Shown: positions 9,658-18,040 of the stretch, one piece after another
Layout: the number at the start of each line of letters is the position of its first letter
How positions within the stretch are numbered: the first letter of the stretch is position 1
From: Saprospiraceae bacterium
GTDB taxonomy: Bacteria > Bacteroidota > Bacteroidia > Chitinophagales > Saprospiraceae
NCBI GenBank assembly: GCA_016715465.1
Contig: JADKAA010000029.1
Coordinates: 2,170,001-2,234,000 of the forward strand
Length of the DNA: 64,000 nucleotides
Direction: 5' to 3'
Notes under the pieces: generated by a model
Database searches by the model: none
What the model was told of the DNA's origin: nothing
What the model saw: only the letters and a program-made list of their open reading frames with translations
Made by a program: the position numbers and the translations under genes

Positions 9658-10599
9658 ATGATTGCCACCGTGTACAAATCAACCGGCAGCTGGTACCTCG
9701 TCCGAACCGAAACAGGCGACATGGTACAGGCCCGGGTCGTAGGAAAACTCAGACTCGATGACCTGAAGACAACCAACCCCATTGCGGTAGGCGACGAGGT
9801 TGAAATTGTCATGGATGACGCCGATACCGCTTCTATCCAGGCGGTTATACCCAGAAGGAATTATGTGTTGAGACAGTCTCCACGAAAAAAACACAATGTG
9901 CACCTGCTGGCGGCCAATGTGGACCAGGCCCTGCTCATCGTCACCATGGTGGAGCCCAACCTTAAACCTGGTTTTGTGGATCGCTTCCTCATGATGACGG
10001 AACCCTACAACATACCCGTAATCCTCGCTTTCAACAAATGTGACATTTACGGCCAGGAAGAAAATGATTTGTTTGAATATTACAAGGCCGTATATGAAAA
10101 CATCGGGTATACTGTCATTAAATGTTCCGCTGTAGATGGCACCAGCATCGAAGATTTGTCAAAACTTCTCAAGGACCACACTACCCTCATAGCGGGGCAA
10201 TCCGGCGTAGGCAAGTCAAGCCTGGTCAATGCCATTCAGTCGGGACTGGAACTGCGCACCACGGAAATTTCAGAATACAGTGGCAACGGACAGCATACCA
10301 CGACGTTTGCAGAAATGTACGATCTTGAAATGGGCGGCAGGATCATTGACACCCCCGGAATCAAAACTCTCGCATTCAACCATTTTGAGGTCATGGATGT
10401 GGCACACAACTTCAGGGAAATCTTTTCCCTTTCTAAGGATTGCCGCTTTGCCGATTGTACCCACCGCAACGAACCAAACTGCGCTGTGAAAGCGGCGGTT
10501 GAAGCAGGATGGATCAGCGAGCAACGCTACAATACCTATTTGCAATTGCTGGCAGAAGTCGAAGATCAAAATTATTGGGAAAGACACAGCGACGTATAA
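9658..10599 (+). CDS. rsgA: Ribosome small-subunit-dependent GTPase RsgA
   Basis: Circularly permuted GTPase that checks late maturation of the 30S subunit. The 313 residues show an OB-fold N-terminus (about 1-70), G4 motif NKCD (126-129) placed before G1 GQSGVGKSS (181-189), then G3 DTPG (231-234), the permuted order typical of RsgA. A zinc knuckle follows: C262, C267, H269, C275. Length is typical. The ATG at 9658 is preferred over upstream in-frame starts because these run through the intergenic duplication. No gene follows in obvious operon with it except the small frame at 10613. Confidence 0.96.
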   Translation: MIATVYKSTGSWYLVRTETGDMVQARVVGKLRLDDLKTTNPIAVGDEVEIVMDDADTASIQAVIPRRNYVLRQSPRKKHNVHLLAANVDQALLIVTMVEPNLKPGFVDRFLMMTEPYNIPVILAFNKCDIYGQEENDLFEYYKAVYENIGYTVIKCSAVDGTSIEDLSKLLKDHTTLIAGQSGVGKSSLVNAIQSGLELRTTEISEYSGNGQHTTTFAEMYDLEMGGRIIDTPGIKTLAFNHFEVMDVAHNFREIFSLSKDCRFADCTHRNEPNCAVKAAVEAGWISEQRYNTYLQLLAEVEDQNYWERHSDV

Positions 10600-10612
10600 C
10601 AAAGCACTGAAT

Positions 10613-10777
10613 ATGTCTTACACCGGTAGAAAAACATACACCTCAAGAAGAGCGCAAACCCAAATCCGTTTACAAAGGACAAAATATCTCTTGTATTTTA
10701 TCCTCGTTTCTGCCCTTGTGCTTGGTTTCAGAAACAGAATCGATATTTACGATTACCTGATGACCTTCATACGTTAA
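10613..10777 (+). CDS. Small single-span membrane protein, unknown
   Basis: Fifty-four residues starting at ATG 10613, 13 bases after rsgA stops and in the same direction. The N-terminal half is rich in Arg/Lys/Thr and is followed by one hydrophobic segment (YLLYFILVSALVLGF), then a short polar tail. This layout fits a small positive-inside membrane protein. I recognise no family. Position and plausible topology are the only support, so it may be a chance frame. Confidence 0.4.
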   Translation: MSYTGRKTYTSRRAQTQIRLQRTKYLLYFILVSALVLGFRNRIDIYDYLMTFIR

Positions 10778-10960
10778 GCCGGCGGGAAGCAATTTAGAGA
10801 CAAATTTGTTTCGGTATTTTATTTTGACTTAAGCCCACTTAACTTCCGCATTGTTACAATTTTATGGCTAAATGTAGTTTTTAACATAGTTTATTTTGTC
10901 ATAAATAATTAATTTTATTTTCTAACTTGCGGGCAATTTAACAATCAAAACTAAAAATTT

Positions 10961-12554
10961 ATGAGCTTTACGACAGTGGATTACGTGGTATTCATCACAT
11001 ACCTGGTAGGCATGATTGGTTTTGGACTTTATCTCGCACTTAAAGAGAAAAATGATACCGCCCAATCCTATTTCCTTGCCAACAAAACCCTGCCATGGTG
11101 GGCTATCGGAGGTTCATTGATTGCTTCCAACATCTCCGCAGAACAAATGATAGGAATGTCGGGGTCCGGTTTTGCCATTGGTCTTGCCATCGCTTCCTAT
11201 GAATTTATGGCTGCAGCCACATTGATCATCGTAGGTAAATTTCTACTGCCGGTATTTTTGGAACACAACATCCAAACCATGCCCCAATTTCTCGAAAAGC
11301 GATTTGACGGCAGGGTTAGAACAGGGCTCTCCATCTTTTGGGTGATTTTATTTGTATTTGTAAACATTGGCTCACTCTATTACCTGGGAAGTCTCGCATT
11401 GAATTCCATTGTGGGAATTCCCATTGAATATGCCGTTATTGGCCTGATGGTCTATTCCGGGGCCTTGTCCGTATTTGGCGGTCTCAAGGCCGTAGTTTGG
11501 ACCGATGTGGTGCAGGTAATTGTCTTGATCCTGGGAGGAACTTTGGCTTCTGTCTTTGTATTAAATCATCTTTCAGAGGGTCAGGGCGTGATCGCAGGGA
11601 TGAAAATGCTCCTGGAAAAAGCTCCTGAAAAATTTGACATGATCTTTTACCAAAGATTCTACCTATTTTGACATCGATTCGGGTCAAACCAAATCCGCAT
11701 ATGATCTGCTTCCCGGCTTAGGAGTGTTGGTCGGTGGCATGTGGATTGCCAATTTATATTACTGGGGATTCAATCAGTACATCATCCAACGCGCCCTGGC
11801 AGCCAAAGACATCCGTGAATCCCAAAAAGGGGTGGTTACAGCGGCCATGATCAAGTTGTTTGTACCATTTATCGTTGTGTTGCCCGGCATCGCAGCTTAT
11901 GTGTTGAAAGCCGATATCACCAAAGCCGACCAGGCCTATCCCTGGGTCATCAACAATTTTGTAACTTCCGGCTTTAAAGGGGTAGTAGTCGCAGCACTCG
12001 TTGCTGCCATCGGCTCTTCCATATGTTCCATGGTCAACAGTGCTTCCACCATCTATACTTTGGATATCCACAATATCTTCTTTAAGAAAAACGCCTCAGA
12101 AGCAAGTCAGGTCAGAACAGGAAGAATTGCCTCCCTGGTGGCACTGGTCATCGGGGCCCTTATGGTTCCTGCTTTAAAGAACTTTGGACAAATTTTTCAA
12201 TACATTCAGGAGTATACGGGCTTTATCAGTCCGGGCATCCTGGTGGTCTTTCTTTTTGGCTTGTTCTGGAAGCGCACCACCACCAATGCGGCCTTGGCTG
12301 TAGTGGTTTTGTCCCTTCCTTTGTCATGGGGTCTTCAGCATTTCTTTGGTGAAATAGCCTTTTTGCATCGTATGGGCATTAGCTTCCTGTTACTAAGCGC
12401 AATGGTCATAGGCATTTCCATGGTGGAAAGTAAAACAGACTCAACCAAAGCCATCCACCTGCCCAAAGGAATTTTCCACACCGACAAAACCTTTAACTTC
12501 TGGAGTTTAGTGGTCATTGGATTTTTAATCTTGATTTATTCGGTTTTCTATTGA
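10961..12554 (+). CDS. Sodium/solute symporter (SSS family, vSGLT-like), frameshifted
   Basis: Multi-span inner-membrane transporter of the solute:sodium symporter family, coupling Na+ entry to uptake of a sugar or similar solute. The first part (10961-11671) carries the family start with SYFLANKTLPWWAIGGS and GGLKAVVWTDVVQ. The second (from about 11646) carries YWGFNQYIIQRALAAKD and GLFWKRTTTNAA. The reading frame breaks at a TTTT run (11645-11648): dropping one T gives MIFTKDS...DIDSGQTKSAYDLLPG and a normal protein of about 530 residues. As written, translation stops at 11671. Either a consensus error or a real inactivating insertion; everything else looks intact. A terminator follows at 12587. 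Confidence 0.88.
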
Positions 12555-12586
12555 TCGCCGCATATAGTTTTTAAGACTAAATTATG

Positions 12587-12627
12587 AACAGCGCACATCT
12601 GATTTCCGGGTATGCGCTGTTTTTTTT
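12587..12627 (+). terminator. Rho-independent terminator after the symporter gene
   Basis: Perfect 9-bp stem AACAGCGCA (12587-12595) / TGCGCTGTT (12613-12621), 17-base loop, then a T run to 12627. It lies 33 bases past the symporter stop and inside what would be the first codons of an upstream-extended Rieske gene, arguing for a later start of that gene. Confidence 0.85.
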
Positions 12628-12649
12628 AAGGATGACAAATCAACAGACC

Positions 12650-13738
12650 ATGGCCAAATTTTATATTAACCCGGATATTTCTAAAGCCCGCACCATAGAT
12701 AAAGCAGTATATCTGGATGCTGCTGTTTTTGAAAATTTCCGGTCAAAGGTATTTCCTGGAACCTGGCAATTTGTCGGTACTCAGGAACAAATTGCAAATA
12801 CTGGAGATATCACACCGTGTAGTTTTTTAGAAGGTTTTATCGATGAACCACTGGTGATCGCCCATACCGGGGAAAAGGAATTTTCCTGCCTTTCCAATGT
12901 CTGTACACACCGGGGTAATATCCTGGTTGACAAAGCATGCTCCGCTCCGAACGGCCTCATCTGCAAGTACCACGGCAGACGATTTATGCTGGACGGAAAA
13001 ATGAAATCCATGCCAGAATTTAAAGAAGTTAAAGATTTTCCGTCAGATGAAGATCACCTCATGGCTTTTCCGCTCTCTACCTGGGGAAATTGGCTCTTTG
13101 CCTCCCTGGAAAATACTTTCAGCATTGAAGATTACTTTGGACCAATGATGTCGCGCCTGCACTGGTTGCCCATCCACCTTTTTGAGCATAGGCCGGAACT
13201 TGGAAAGGATTATACCATCCATGCCAATTGGGCATTGTACTGCGAAAACTACCTCGAGGGCTTTCACATCCCTTTTGTGCATGAAGGACTTAATGCCGTA
13301 TTGGATTTTGGCAGTTATGAAACCATTACTGAAGGACGGACGGTGCTCCAGATCGGCTATGCCAAAGATAAAGAAGCTTGTTTTGACCTGCCAGCGACTT
13401 CCCCGGATTTCGGCAAAAACATAGCTGCCTACTACTACTGGGTTTATCCAAATCTGATGTTTAACTTTTATCCCTGGGGACTTTCCCTAAACATTGTAAA
13501 ACCCATATCCCTGACCCAAACCAGGGTTTCGTTTCTTGTTTTTATTTGGGACGAAAGCAAGTATGACCAAGGTGCGGGGAGCAACCTCGACAAGGTGGAA
13601 ATGGAGGATGAGGAGATCGTGGAAAATGTACAAATGGGAATTCGATCTTCTGCTTACCAGCATGGCAGATATTCTGTTACCCGGGAACAGGGAACCCATC
13701 ATTTTCACCGCTTATTGGCAGCCGATTTGAATGGTTAA
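12650..13738 (+). CDS. Rieske non-heme iron oxygenase, alpha subunit
   Basis: Aromatic ring-hydroxylating dioxygenase-type protein of about 362 residues. The Rieske [2Fe-2S] ligands are visible as C85-T-H87 and C105-K-Y-H108, and the mononuclear iron site as ENYLEGFHIPFVH (H205, H210). The substrate is unknown; relatives act on aromatic acids or quaternary amines. No ferredoxin reductase or beta subunit is adjacent, so electrons must come from elsewhere. The start is ATG 12650, giving a MAKFYINPDISKA beginning; ATG 12632 is possible. An earlier ATG at 12584 would lie within the preceding terminator and is rejected. The 3' end overlaps the permease gene by 8 bases, suggesting coupled translation and possibly a shared substrate. 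Confidence 0.88.
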   Translation: MAKFYINPDISKARTIDKAVYLDAAVFENFRSKVFPGTWQFVGTQEQIANTGDITPCSFLEGFIDEPLVIAHTGEKEFSCLSNVCTHRGNILVDKACSAPNGLICKYHGRRFMLDGKMKSMPEFKEVKDFPSDEDHLMAFPLSTWGNWLFASLENTFSIEDYFGPMMSRLHWLPIHLFEHRPELGKDYTIHANWALYCENYLEGFHIPFVHEGLNAVLDFGSYETITEGRTVLQIGYAKDKEACFDLPATSPDFGKNIAAYYYWVYPNLMFNFYPWGLSLNIVKPISLTQTRVSFLVFIWDESKYDQGAGSNLDKVEMEDEEIVENVQMGIRSSAYQHGRYSVTREQGTHHFHRLLAADLNG

Positions 13739-15167
13739 AACCACACTGCAACGACAGATGGGCTTACCGGCGGCTATTGCGCTCGTTGTGGGCAGTGTCA
13801 TTGGCAGCAGCATCTTCATGAAACCGGCTACCATGGCACAGCAGTTGCCCGATGCAGGACTTATCATTTTGGTGTGGTTGCTGGCTGGTGGAATAAGCCT
13901 GATTGGTGCCATGATCAATGCAGAAATTGGTACCATGATGCCTGAAACCGGAGGTCAGTTGATATACTTCCGGGAAATGTATGGCAAACGATTTGCTTTT
14001 ATCTATGGTTGGGCAGGTTTTTCTGTCATCAATACGGCAGCAGTAGCCGCCATTGCTTTTGTATTCGCCCAATACCTGGAATACTTTATTGACCTGCCTA
14101 TATTTTCACCCGACGTGGAAAAAAGCATCCGCCTACATTTACCGTTTGTCGGCACATTTTATTTTCTCGAAAACATCGGGGTCAAAGTCATGGCTGCAGG
14201 AACCGTCATTTTCCTCACGGCGGCCAACCACATCAGTGTCAAGTCAGGAGAAAAAATTCAGTTGTTTTTTACCTGGCTTAAAATACTGCTTCTGGTCTTT
14301 ATTGTCCTGGCCATTTTTACTTCCGGAAAAGGGAATTTTAACTACCTGACTGAAAGCAACATAAATCCATGGAGCTTTACCACCCTGCTGGGCATGGTTG
14401 CGGCGATATCCGGAGCCTTTGCCGCTTTCGATGGCTGGAATAATCTTGGCTTTGTTGCCGGTGAATTGACCAACCCCAATAAAAACATTCCCAGGGCTTT
14501 GGTTTTTGGTCTTACCATTTGTCTTGTCTTATATGTAAGCACCAATCTTGCATTTTATTACATTTTATCTCCCGCCGAAGCCGCAAATTCCACCCTGATT
14601 GCCACCGATGCCATCACGCCCATCCTGGGCACTTATGGCGCTGGCTTCATTGCCTTCATGGTGATGATCTCTACCTTTGGCGCCATCAATGGCAATACAC
14701 TCGCCTGCGCCAGGGTGACCTTTGCCATGGGTCAAAACAAGGAGTTTTTCCCCTGGACCGGCAAGGTCGATCAAAAATACGGCACGCCCGGAAATGCGCT
14801 GTGGATCCATTGTCTGGTTTCTGTGCTTTACATCTTCAGTGGATCTTTCGATATGCTGGCTGACCTCTTCGTTTTCATCACCTGGATCTTTTATGGCTTC
14901 GGTGCCTTTGGCATCATCATTCTGAGAAATAAATATCCTGACATGGCCAGACCATATAAGTTGAAATTCTATCCCCTCCTACCCATAGTATTTGTACTTT
15001 TTTCGGCAGCCTATGCCGTCCTCACTATTTACAATGACATTTCAGCTTACCTCAATGGCAGCGCAGCCATCGTAAAATCAGTGCTTGGTTTGGGCATCCT
15101 GTTCACCGGCATACTCGTATACGAAATATACCACAAAAACTGGAGTAAGTCAAGCGAAGAAAAGTAG
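13731..15167 (+). CDS. APC-family amino acid/amine permease
   Basis: A 478-residue inner-membrane transporter of the amino acid-polyamine-organocation superfamily. The N-terminal helix carries the substrate-binding signature GSVIGSSIF, and about 12 hydrophobic segments follow (for example GLIILVWLLAGGISLIGAM and FDGWNNLGFVAGE in TM6). The gene begins inside the end of the Rieske gene (overlap 13731-13738), so the two are probably co-expressed; import of an amino acid or amine that the oxygenase modifies is a reasonable inference but not shown. Substrate specificity cannot be read from the sequence. Confidence 0.9.
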   Translation: MVKTTLQRQMGLPAAIALVVGSVIGSSIFMKPATMAQQLPDAGLIILVWLLAGGISLIGAMINAEIGTMMPETGGQLIYFREMYGKRFAFIYGWAGFSVINTAAVAAIAFVFAQYLEYFIDLPIFSPDVEKSIRLHLPFVGTFYFLENIGVKVMAAGTVIFLTAANHISVKSGEKIQLFFTWLKILLLVFIVLAIFTSGKGNFNYLTESNINPWSFTTLLGMVAAISGAFAAFDGWNNLGFVAGELTNPNKNIPRALVFGLTICLVLYVSTNLAFYYILSPAEAANSTLIATDAITPILGTYGAGFIAFMVMISTFGAINGNTLACARVTFAMGQNKEFFPWTGKVDQKYGTPGNALWIHCLVSVLYIFSGSFDMLADLFVFITWIFYGFGAFGIIILRNKYPDMARPYKLKFYPLLPIVFVLFSAAYAVLTIYNDISAYLNGSAAIVKSVLGLGILFTGILVYEIYHKNWSKSSEEK

Positions 15168-15388
15168 GGTTTCCGCGAATCAATAGCTTTTTCACCTGAT
15201 CTACATATACCTCCAACATTTTATTTCAAATACCACATCTCATTGTGATTTCATTTGTGGGCTTTATGCTGTTTTTCACCCCTAAGACCACCAAGTAAAC
15301 ACTTAGTTCACTAAGCTATATTTTGTAAGATTTGTGATTTCTATGTGGCCTTGTGGTTTTTTTTTCAGGACGTTACAAAATGTAGAAA

Positions 15389-15418
15389 ACCTGTCTAACC
15401 GGCGTTAGCCTTGCAGGT
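15389..15418. repeat. Hairpin-forming dispersed repeat, copy 2
   Basis: ACCTG-T-CTAAC-CGGC-GTTAG-CCTTG-CAGGT: the same two stems as the copy at 9141-9166, with one loop base changed and four extra bases in the internal loop on the 3' side. The base-pairing arms are unchanged while the unpaired parts vary. Confidence 0.55.
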
Positions 15419-15595
15419 GTAAATTACAGGCTGACTTCGACTCGCCTTTTATAAAGACCGCAATAAACTCTCCCGCGTGCGCACCACGCGCCATCGACAA
15501 TTCCAGAGAGAGAAAGAGAGAGAGTAAAGTCCCCGCTTACTAACCACGCGGCATGGTCAAATTTTTATAAGAGGGTTCCATCATTTTCAGGTAAC

Positions 15596-15635
15596 CGTTT
15601 TGTCATTTCGACAAAACGATTTCACACTGAAATCG
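15596..15635. repeat. Two abutting perfect hairpins
   Basis: CGTTTTGT (15596-15603) pairs with ACAAAACG (15611-15618) around a 7-base loop. Immediately after, sharing the CG, CGATTTCA (15617-15624) pairs with TGAAATCG (15628-15635) around CAC. Neither is followed by a T run, so they are not ordinary terminators. They could be part of a structured RNA or a palindromic repeat. Confidence 0.45.
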
Positions 15636-15774
15636 CAGACGATTTGATCCATAAGACAAATATCAGCGGTTTCTGCGAAAGTGTTAACCAGAAAGTGGAC
15701 AAAATATTAATTCTATAAATTGGTCGAATAAGAAGGTAACTGTTTCAGCGATTTCAGCGGGAAAGTGCATTAGA

Positions 15775-15814
15775 AAAAAGCTAAAAGTTTACTACACCAT
15801 TAACTTTTAGTTTT
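15775..15814 (-). terminator. Terminator of the ABC-F gene
   Basis: On the minus strand, CTAAAAGTT (15810-15802) pairs with AACTTTTAG (15789-15781), extended by A-T pairs across one wobble, and is followed by CTTTTTT. It lies about 55 bases past the restored stop of the ABC-F gene. Confidence 0.65.
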
Positions 15815-15866
15815 GTGAAACGGGAGAGAAAAGTCCTTCTTTCAGGAAGGAATTAACTCAACCTCC

Positions 15867-17716
15867 CTATTCCATCATGCTGCTGAGCTCGAGCCATTTT
15901 TCTTCTTTGAACAGCAGTTCGTCGTTGACGGCGGAGAGTTCGGTGGAATATTTTGTGATCTGATCGGCCGTGAGGTCTGGGTTGTCAAAGAGGGCGGTGA
16001 GTTCTTTTTCTTTTGCTCGAGTTTTTCGATTTGTTTTTCCAGGGCCTTTACTTCCTTGCGCATTTCGAAGTCGTTTTTACCCTCTACTTTGAGCGGTTGT
16101 GTAAGGGTCGATTTTTCTACAGCTGAGGTGGCCTTGCTTTTTTCCAGACGGTATTCGCTGTAATTGCCGTTGTAATCTTTGATGTTGCCGTCGCCTTCGA
16201 GGATGAAGATGTGGTCCACCAGTTTATCCATAAAATAACGGTCGTGTGAAATGATCATGAGGCAGCCGCTGTAGTCCGTGAGAAAGTCTTCGAGTACGTT
16301 GAGCGTGATGATGTCGAGGTCGTTGGTGGGCTCATCGAGGATGAGGAAGTTGGGGTTTTTGATGAGCACCGTGAGCAGGTGCAGTCTTCTTTTTTCACCA
16401 CCGCTGAGTTGAGATACAAAGACCCGCTGATGAGACCTGGGGAAAAGGAAACGTTCCAGCAGGGACTCTGCACTTAGTTTAAGTCCCTTGGCCAGGGGAA
16501 TGAATTCGGCAATGTCGCGGATGGTATCGATCACCGTTTTGTCGTTGCTGAGGTCGAGACCGTCCTGGTTGTAGTGGCCAAAGACCACAGTCTCGCCGAT
16601 CACCACCTTGCCCGTATCGGTGGGCACTTCGCCGGTCATGACTTTCACAAAAGTTGATTTTCCGGCTCCGTTTTTTCCGACGACACCCACACGTTCTCCT
16701 TTTTTAAATTTATAGGTAAAACCGGAAAACAGGGGTTTTTCTCCGTACTGTTTGGAGATGTTGTGCAGTTCTACGATTTTGCTGCCCAGGCGGGTAACAT
16801 CGATCTGAATAGACATTTCGTCTTTGTTGTAATTGCGCGCTGCGATGTCGTCCTTGAGTTCAAAGAAGTCATCGATCCTGGACTTGGCTTTGGTGGTTCT
16901 CGCTTGAGGCATGCGGCGCATCCATTCGAGTTCCCGGCTAAAGAGTTTCTTCGATTTGTCGAGGCTGGCGCTTTCGTTTTGTAACCTGGCTTCTTTTTTC
17001 TCCAGATAGGCCGTATAACTTCCTCTATAGACAAAAAGGTCGGCGTGATCGAGTTCGAAGATCTCGTTGCTGATGTTGTCGAGAAAGTAACGGTCGTGGG
17101 TTACCATAAACAGGGTAACATTGGCATTTTTGAGGTAGTCTTCCAGCCATTCAATCATTTCGATGTCGAGGTGGTTGGTGGGTTCATCGAGGATGAGAAA
17201 GTCGGGTTTTGCCAGAATGACTTTGGCCAGGGCTACCCGTTTTTTTTGACCGCCGGACAAGGTAGCTATGGTTTGTTCGAGTTGGTCGATGTTGAGTTTG
17301 TTGAGGATGATGCTCAGCTGTGCTTCTGCATCCCAGGCATGATGGGTATCCATGTGGTGGATGGCCTTTTGCATGGCGTTGTCGTCGCCACTTTCCAGTG
17401 CGTGGCGGTATAGTTTGACGGCATTGACGGTCGGGTGATTGGACTCCAGAATTTCATCGATGACCATGGCGTTGGGATGAAGGTCGGGCTCCTGGGCCAG
17501 AAAACAGGTGTGGATGTTTTTGCTGATGAAGATCCTGGCGTTTTCACCTTCCACCCCTTCGATGCCCGCAATGACCTTGAGAAGGGTGGTCTTTCCGCTG
17601 CCATTTTTTGCGATGAGGGCAATCTTGTCCCCTTTGCTCACCGAAAAGGTGACATTGCGGAACAGGGCTTTTTCGCCGTATGATTTGGAAGCATTTTCGA
17701 CAGAAAGGAATTGCAT
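15867..17716 (-). CDS. uup: ABC-F ATPase, Uup-like; frameshift near the 3' end
   Basis: Soluble ribosome-associated or DNA-associated ABC-F protein with two ATPase domains: Walker A AKNGSGKTT, signature LSGGQKKRVALAK, Walker B LILDEPTNHLD; then GKNGAGKST, LSGGEKRRL and LILDEPTNDLD. A linker of charged residues lies between them and a C-terminal coiled coil (EKQIEKLEQKKK) as in Uup. As written, the frame after KLEQKKK turns into a Ser/Pro-rich tail ending at 15875. Adding one base in the T run at 16005-16009 (A on the coding strand) restores ELTALFDNPDLTADQITKY and a coiled-coil end KWLELSSMME with a stop at 15867, giving about 616 residues. Start ATG 17716. Confidence 0.93.
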
Positions 17717-17954
17717 GGGGCGCTTTTAGGCAGGCAAAGGTAGTCATTTTCAGGATTGAAGTGTTCGGCAGTTTAGGAGTGTTTCCCGTGTTTCTGTGAC
17801 CATTATATCCCGTCAAGTAAGGCAGTTCTTGCAAAAAATCGGGTTGACACGTTTTTGAATTGAGTATAAAAAATTGATAATCATAAACATACATATATGT
17901 AACTCCCGCAAATGAAAACCTGCTTTTTAACCCCCCTTTTTTGCCTGAAATTTG

Positions 17955-17983
17955 TTGATTTTCAAAATTTTATCGTAATTTTG
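17955..17983 (+). promoter_or_regulatory. Promoter of rpsA
   Basis: TTG (17955-17957), an 18-base spacer and TAATTTTG (17976-17983) fit the Bacteroidota TTG/TAnnTTTG promoter. Transcription would start near 17990, about 50 bases before the S1 ATG, which excludes the upstream in-frame ATG at 17912. Confidence 0.7.
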
Positions 17984-18040
17984 CACCTCAATTTTATCAC
18001 CCCTGTCGCAGATGATGCGGCATACAAAACAACTTTTAAA

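Larger units (their letters stand above)
15168..15866. other. Non-coding, hairpin-rich intergenic region
   Basis: About 700 bases between the convergent permease and ABC-F genes without a credible coding frame. It contains a CTTAGT/ACTAAG palindrome (near 15302), the dispersed hairpin repeat copy 2, a purine-rich gagagaaagagagag tract (about 15506-15525), two overlapping hairpins (15596-15635) and the ABC-F terminator. Sequence words such as gcgatttcagcg resemble those upstream of rsgA. Confidence 0.6.

Noticed and set aside
12584..12649. Early start of the Rieske gene
   Set aside because: It lies in a perfect terminator hairpin with T run.
15168..15866. tRNA or rRNA gene in the long non-coding region
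   Set aside because: No T-arm GGTTCRA motif, cloverleaf or rRNA-like segment could be recognised; the hairpins are simple palindromes.
17912..18040. N-terminal extension of ribosomal protein S1
   Set aside because: It includes the promoter, so it cannot be transcribed in full.
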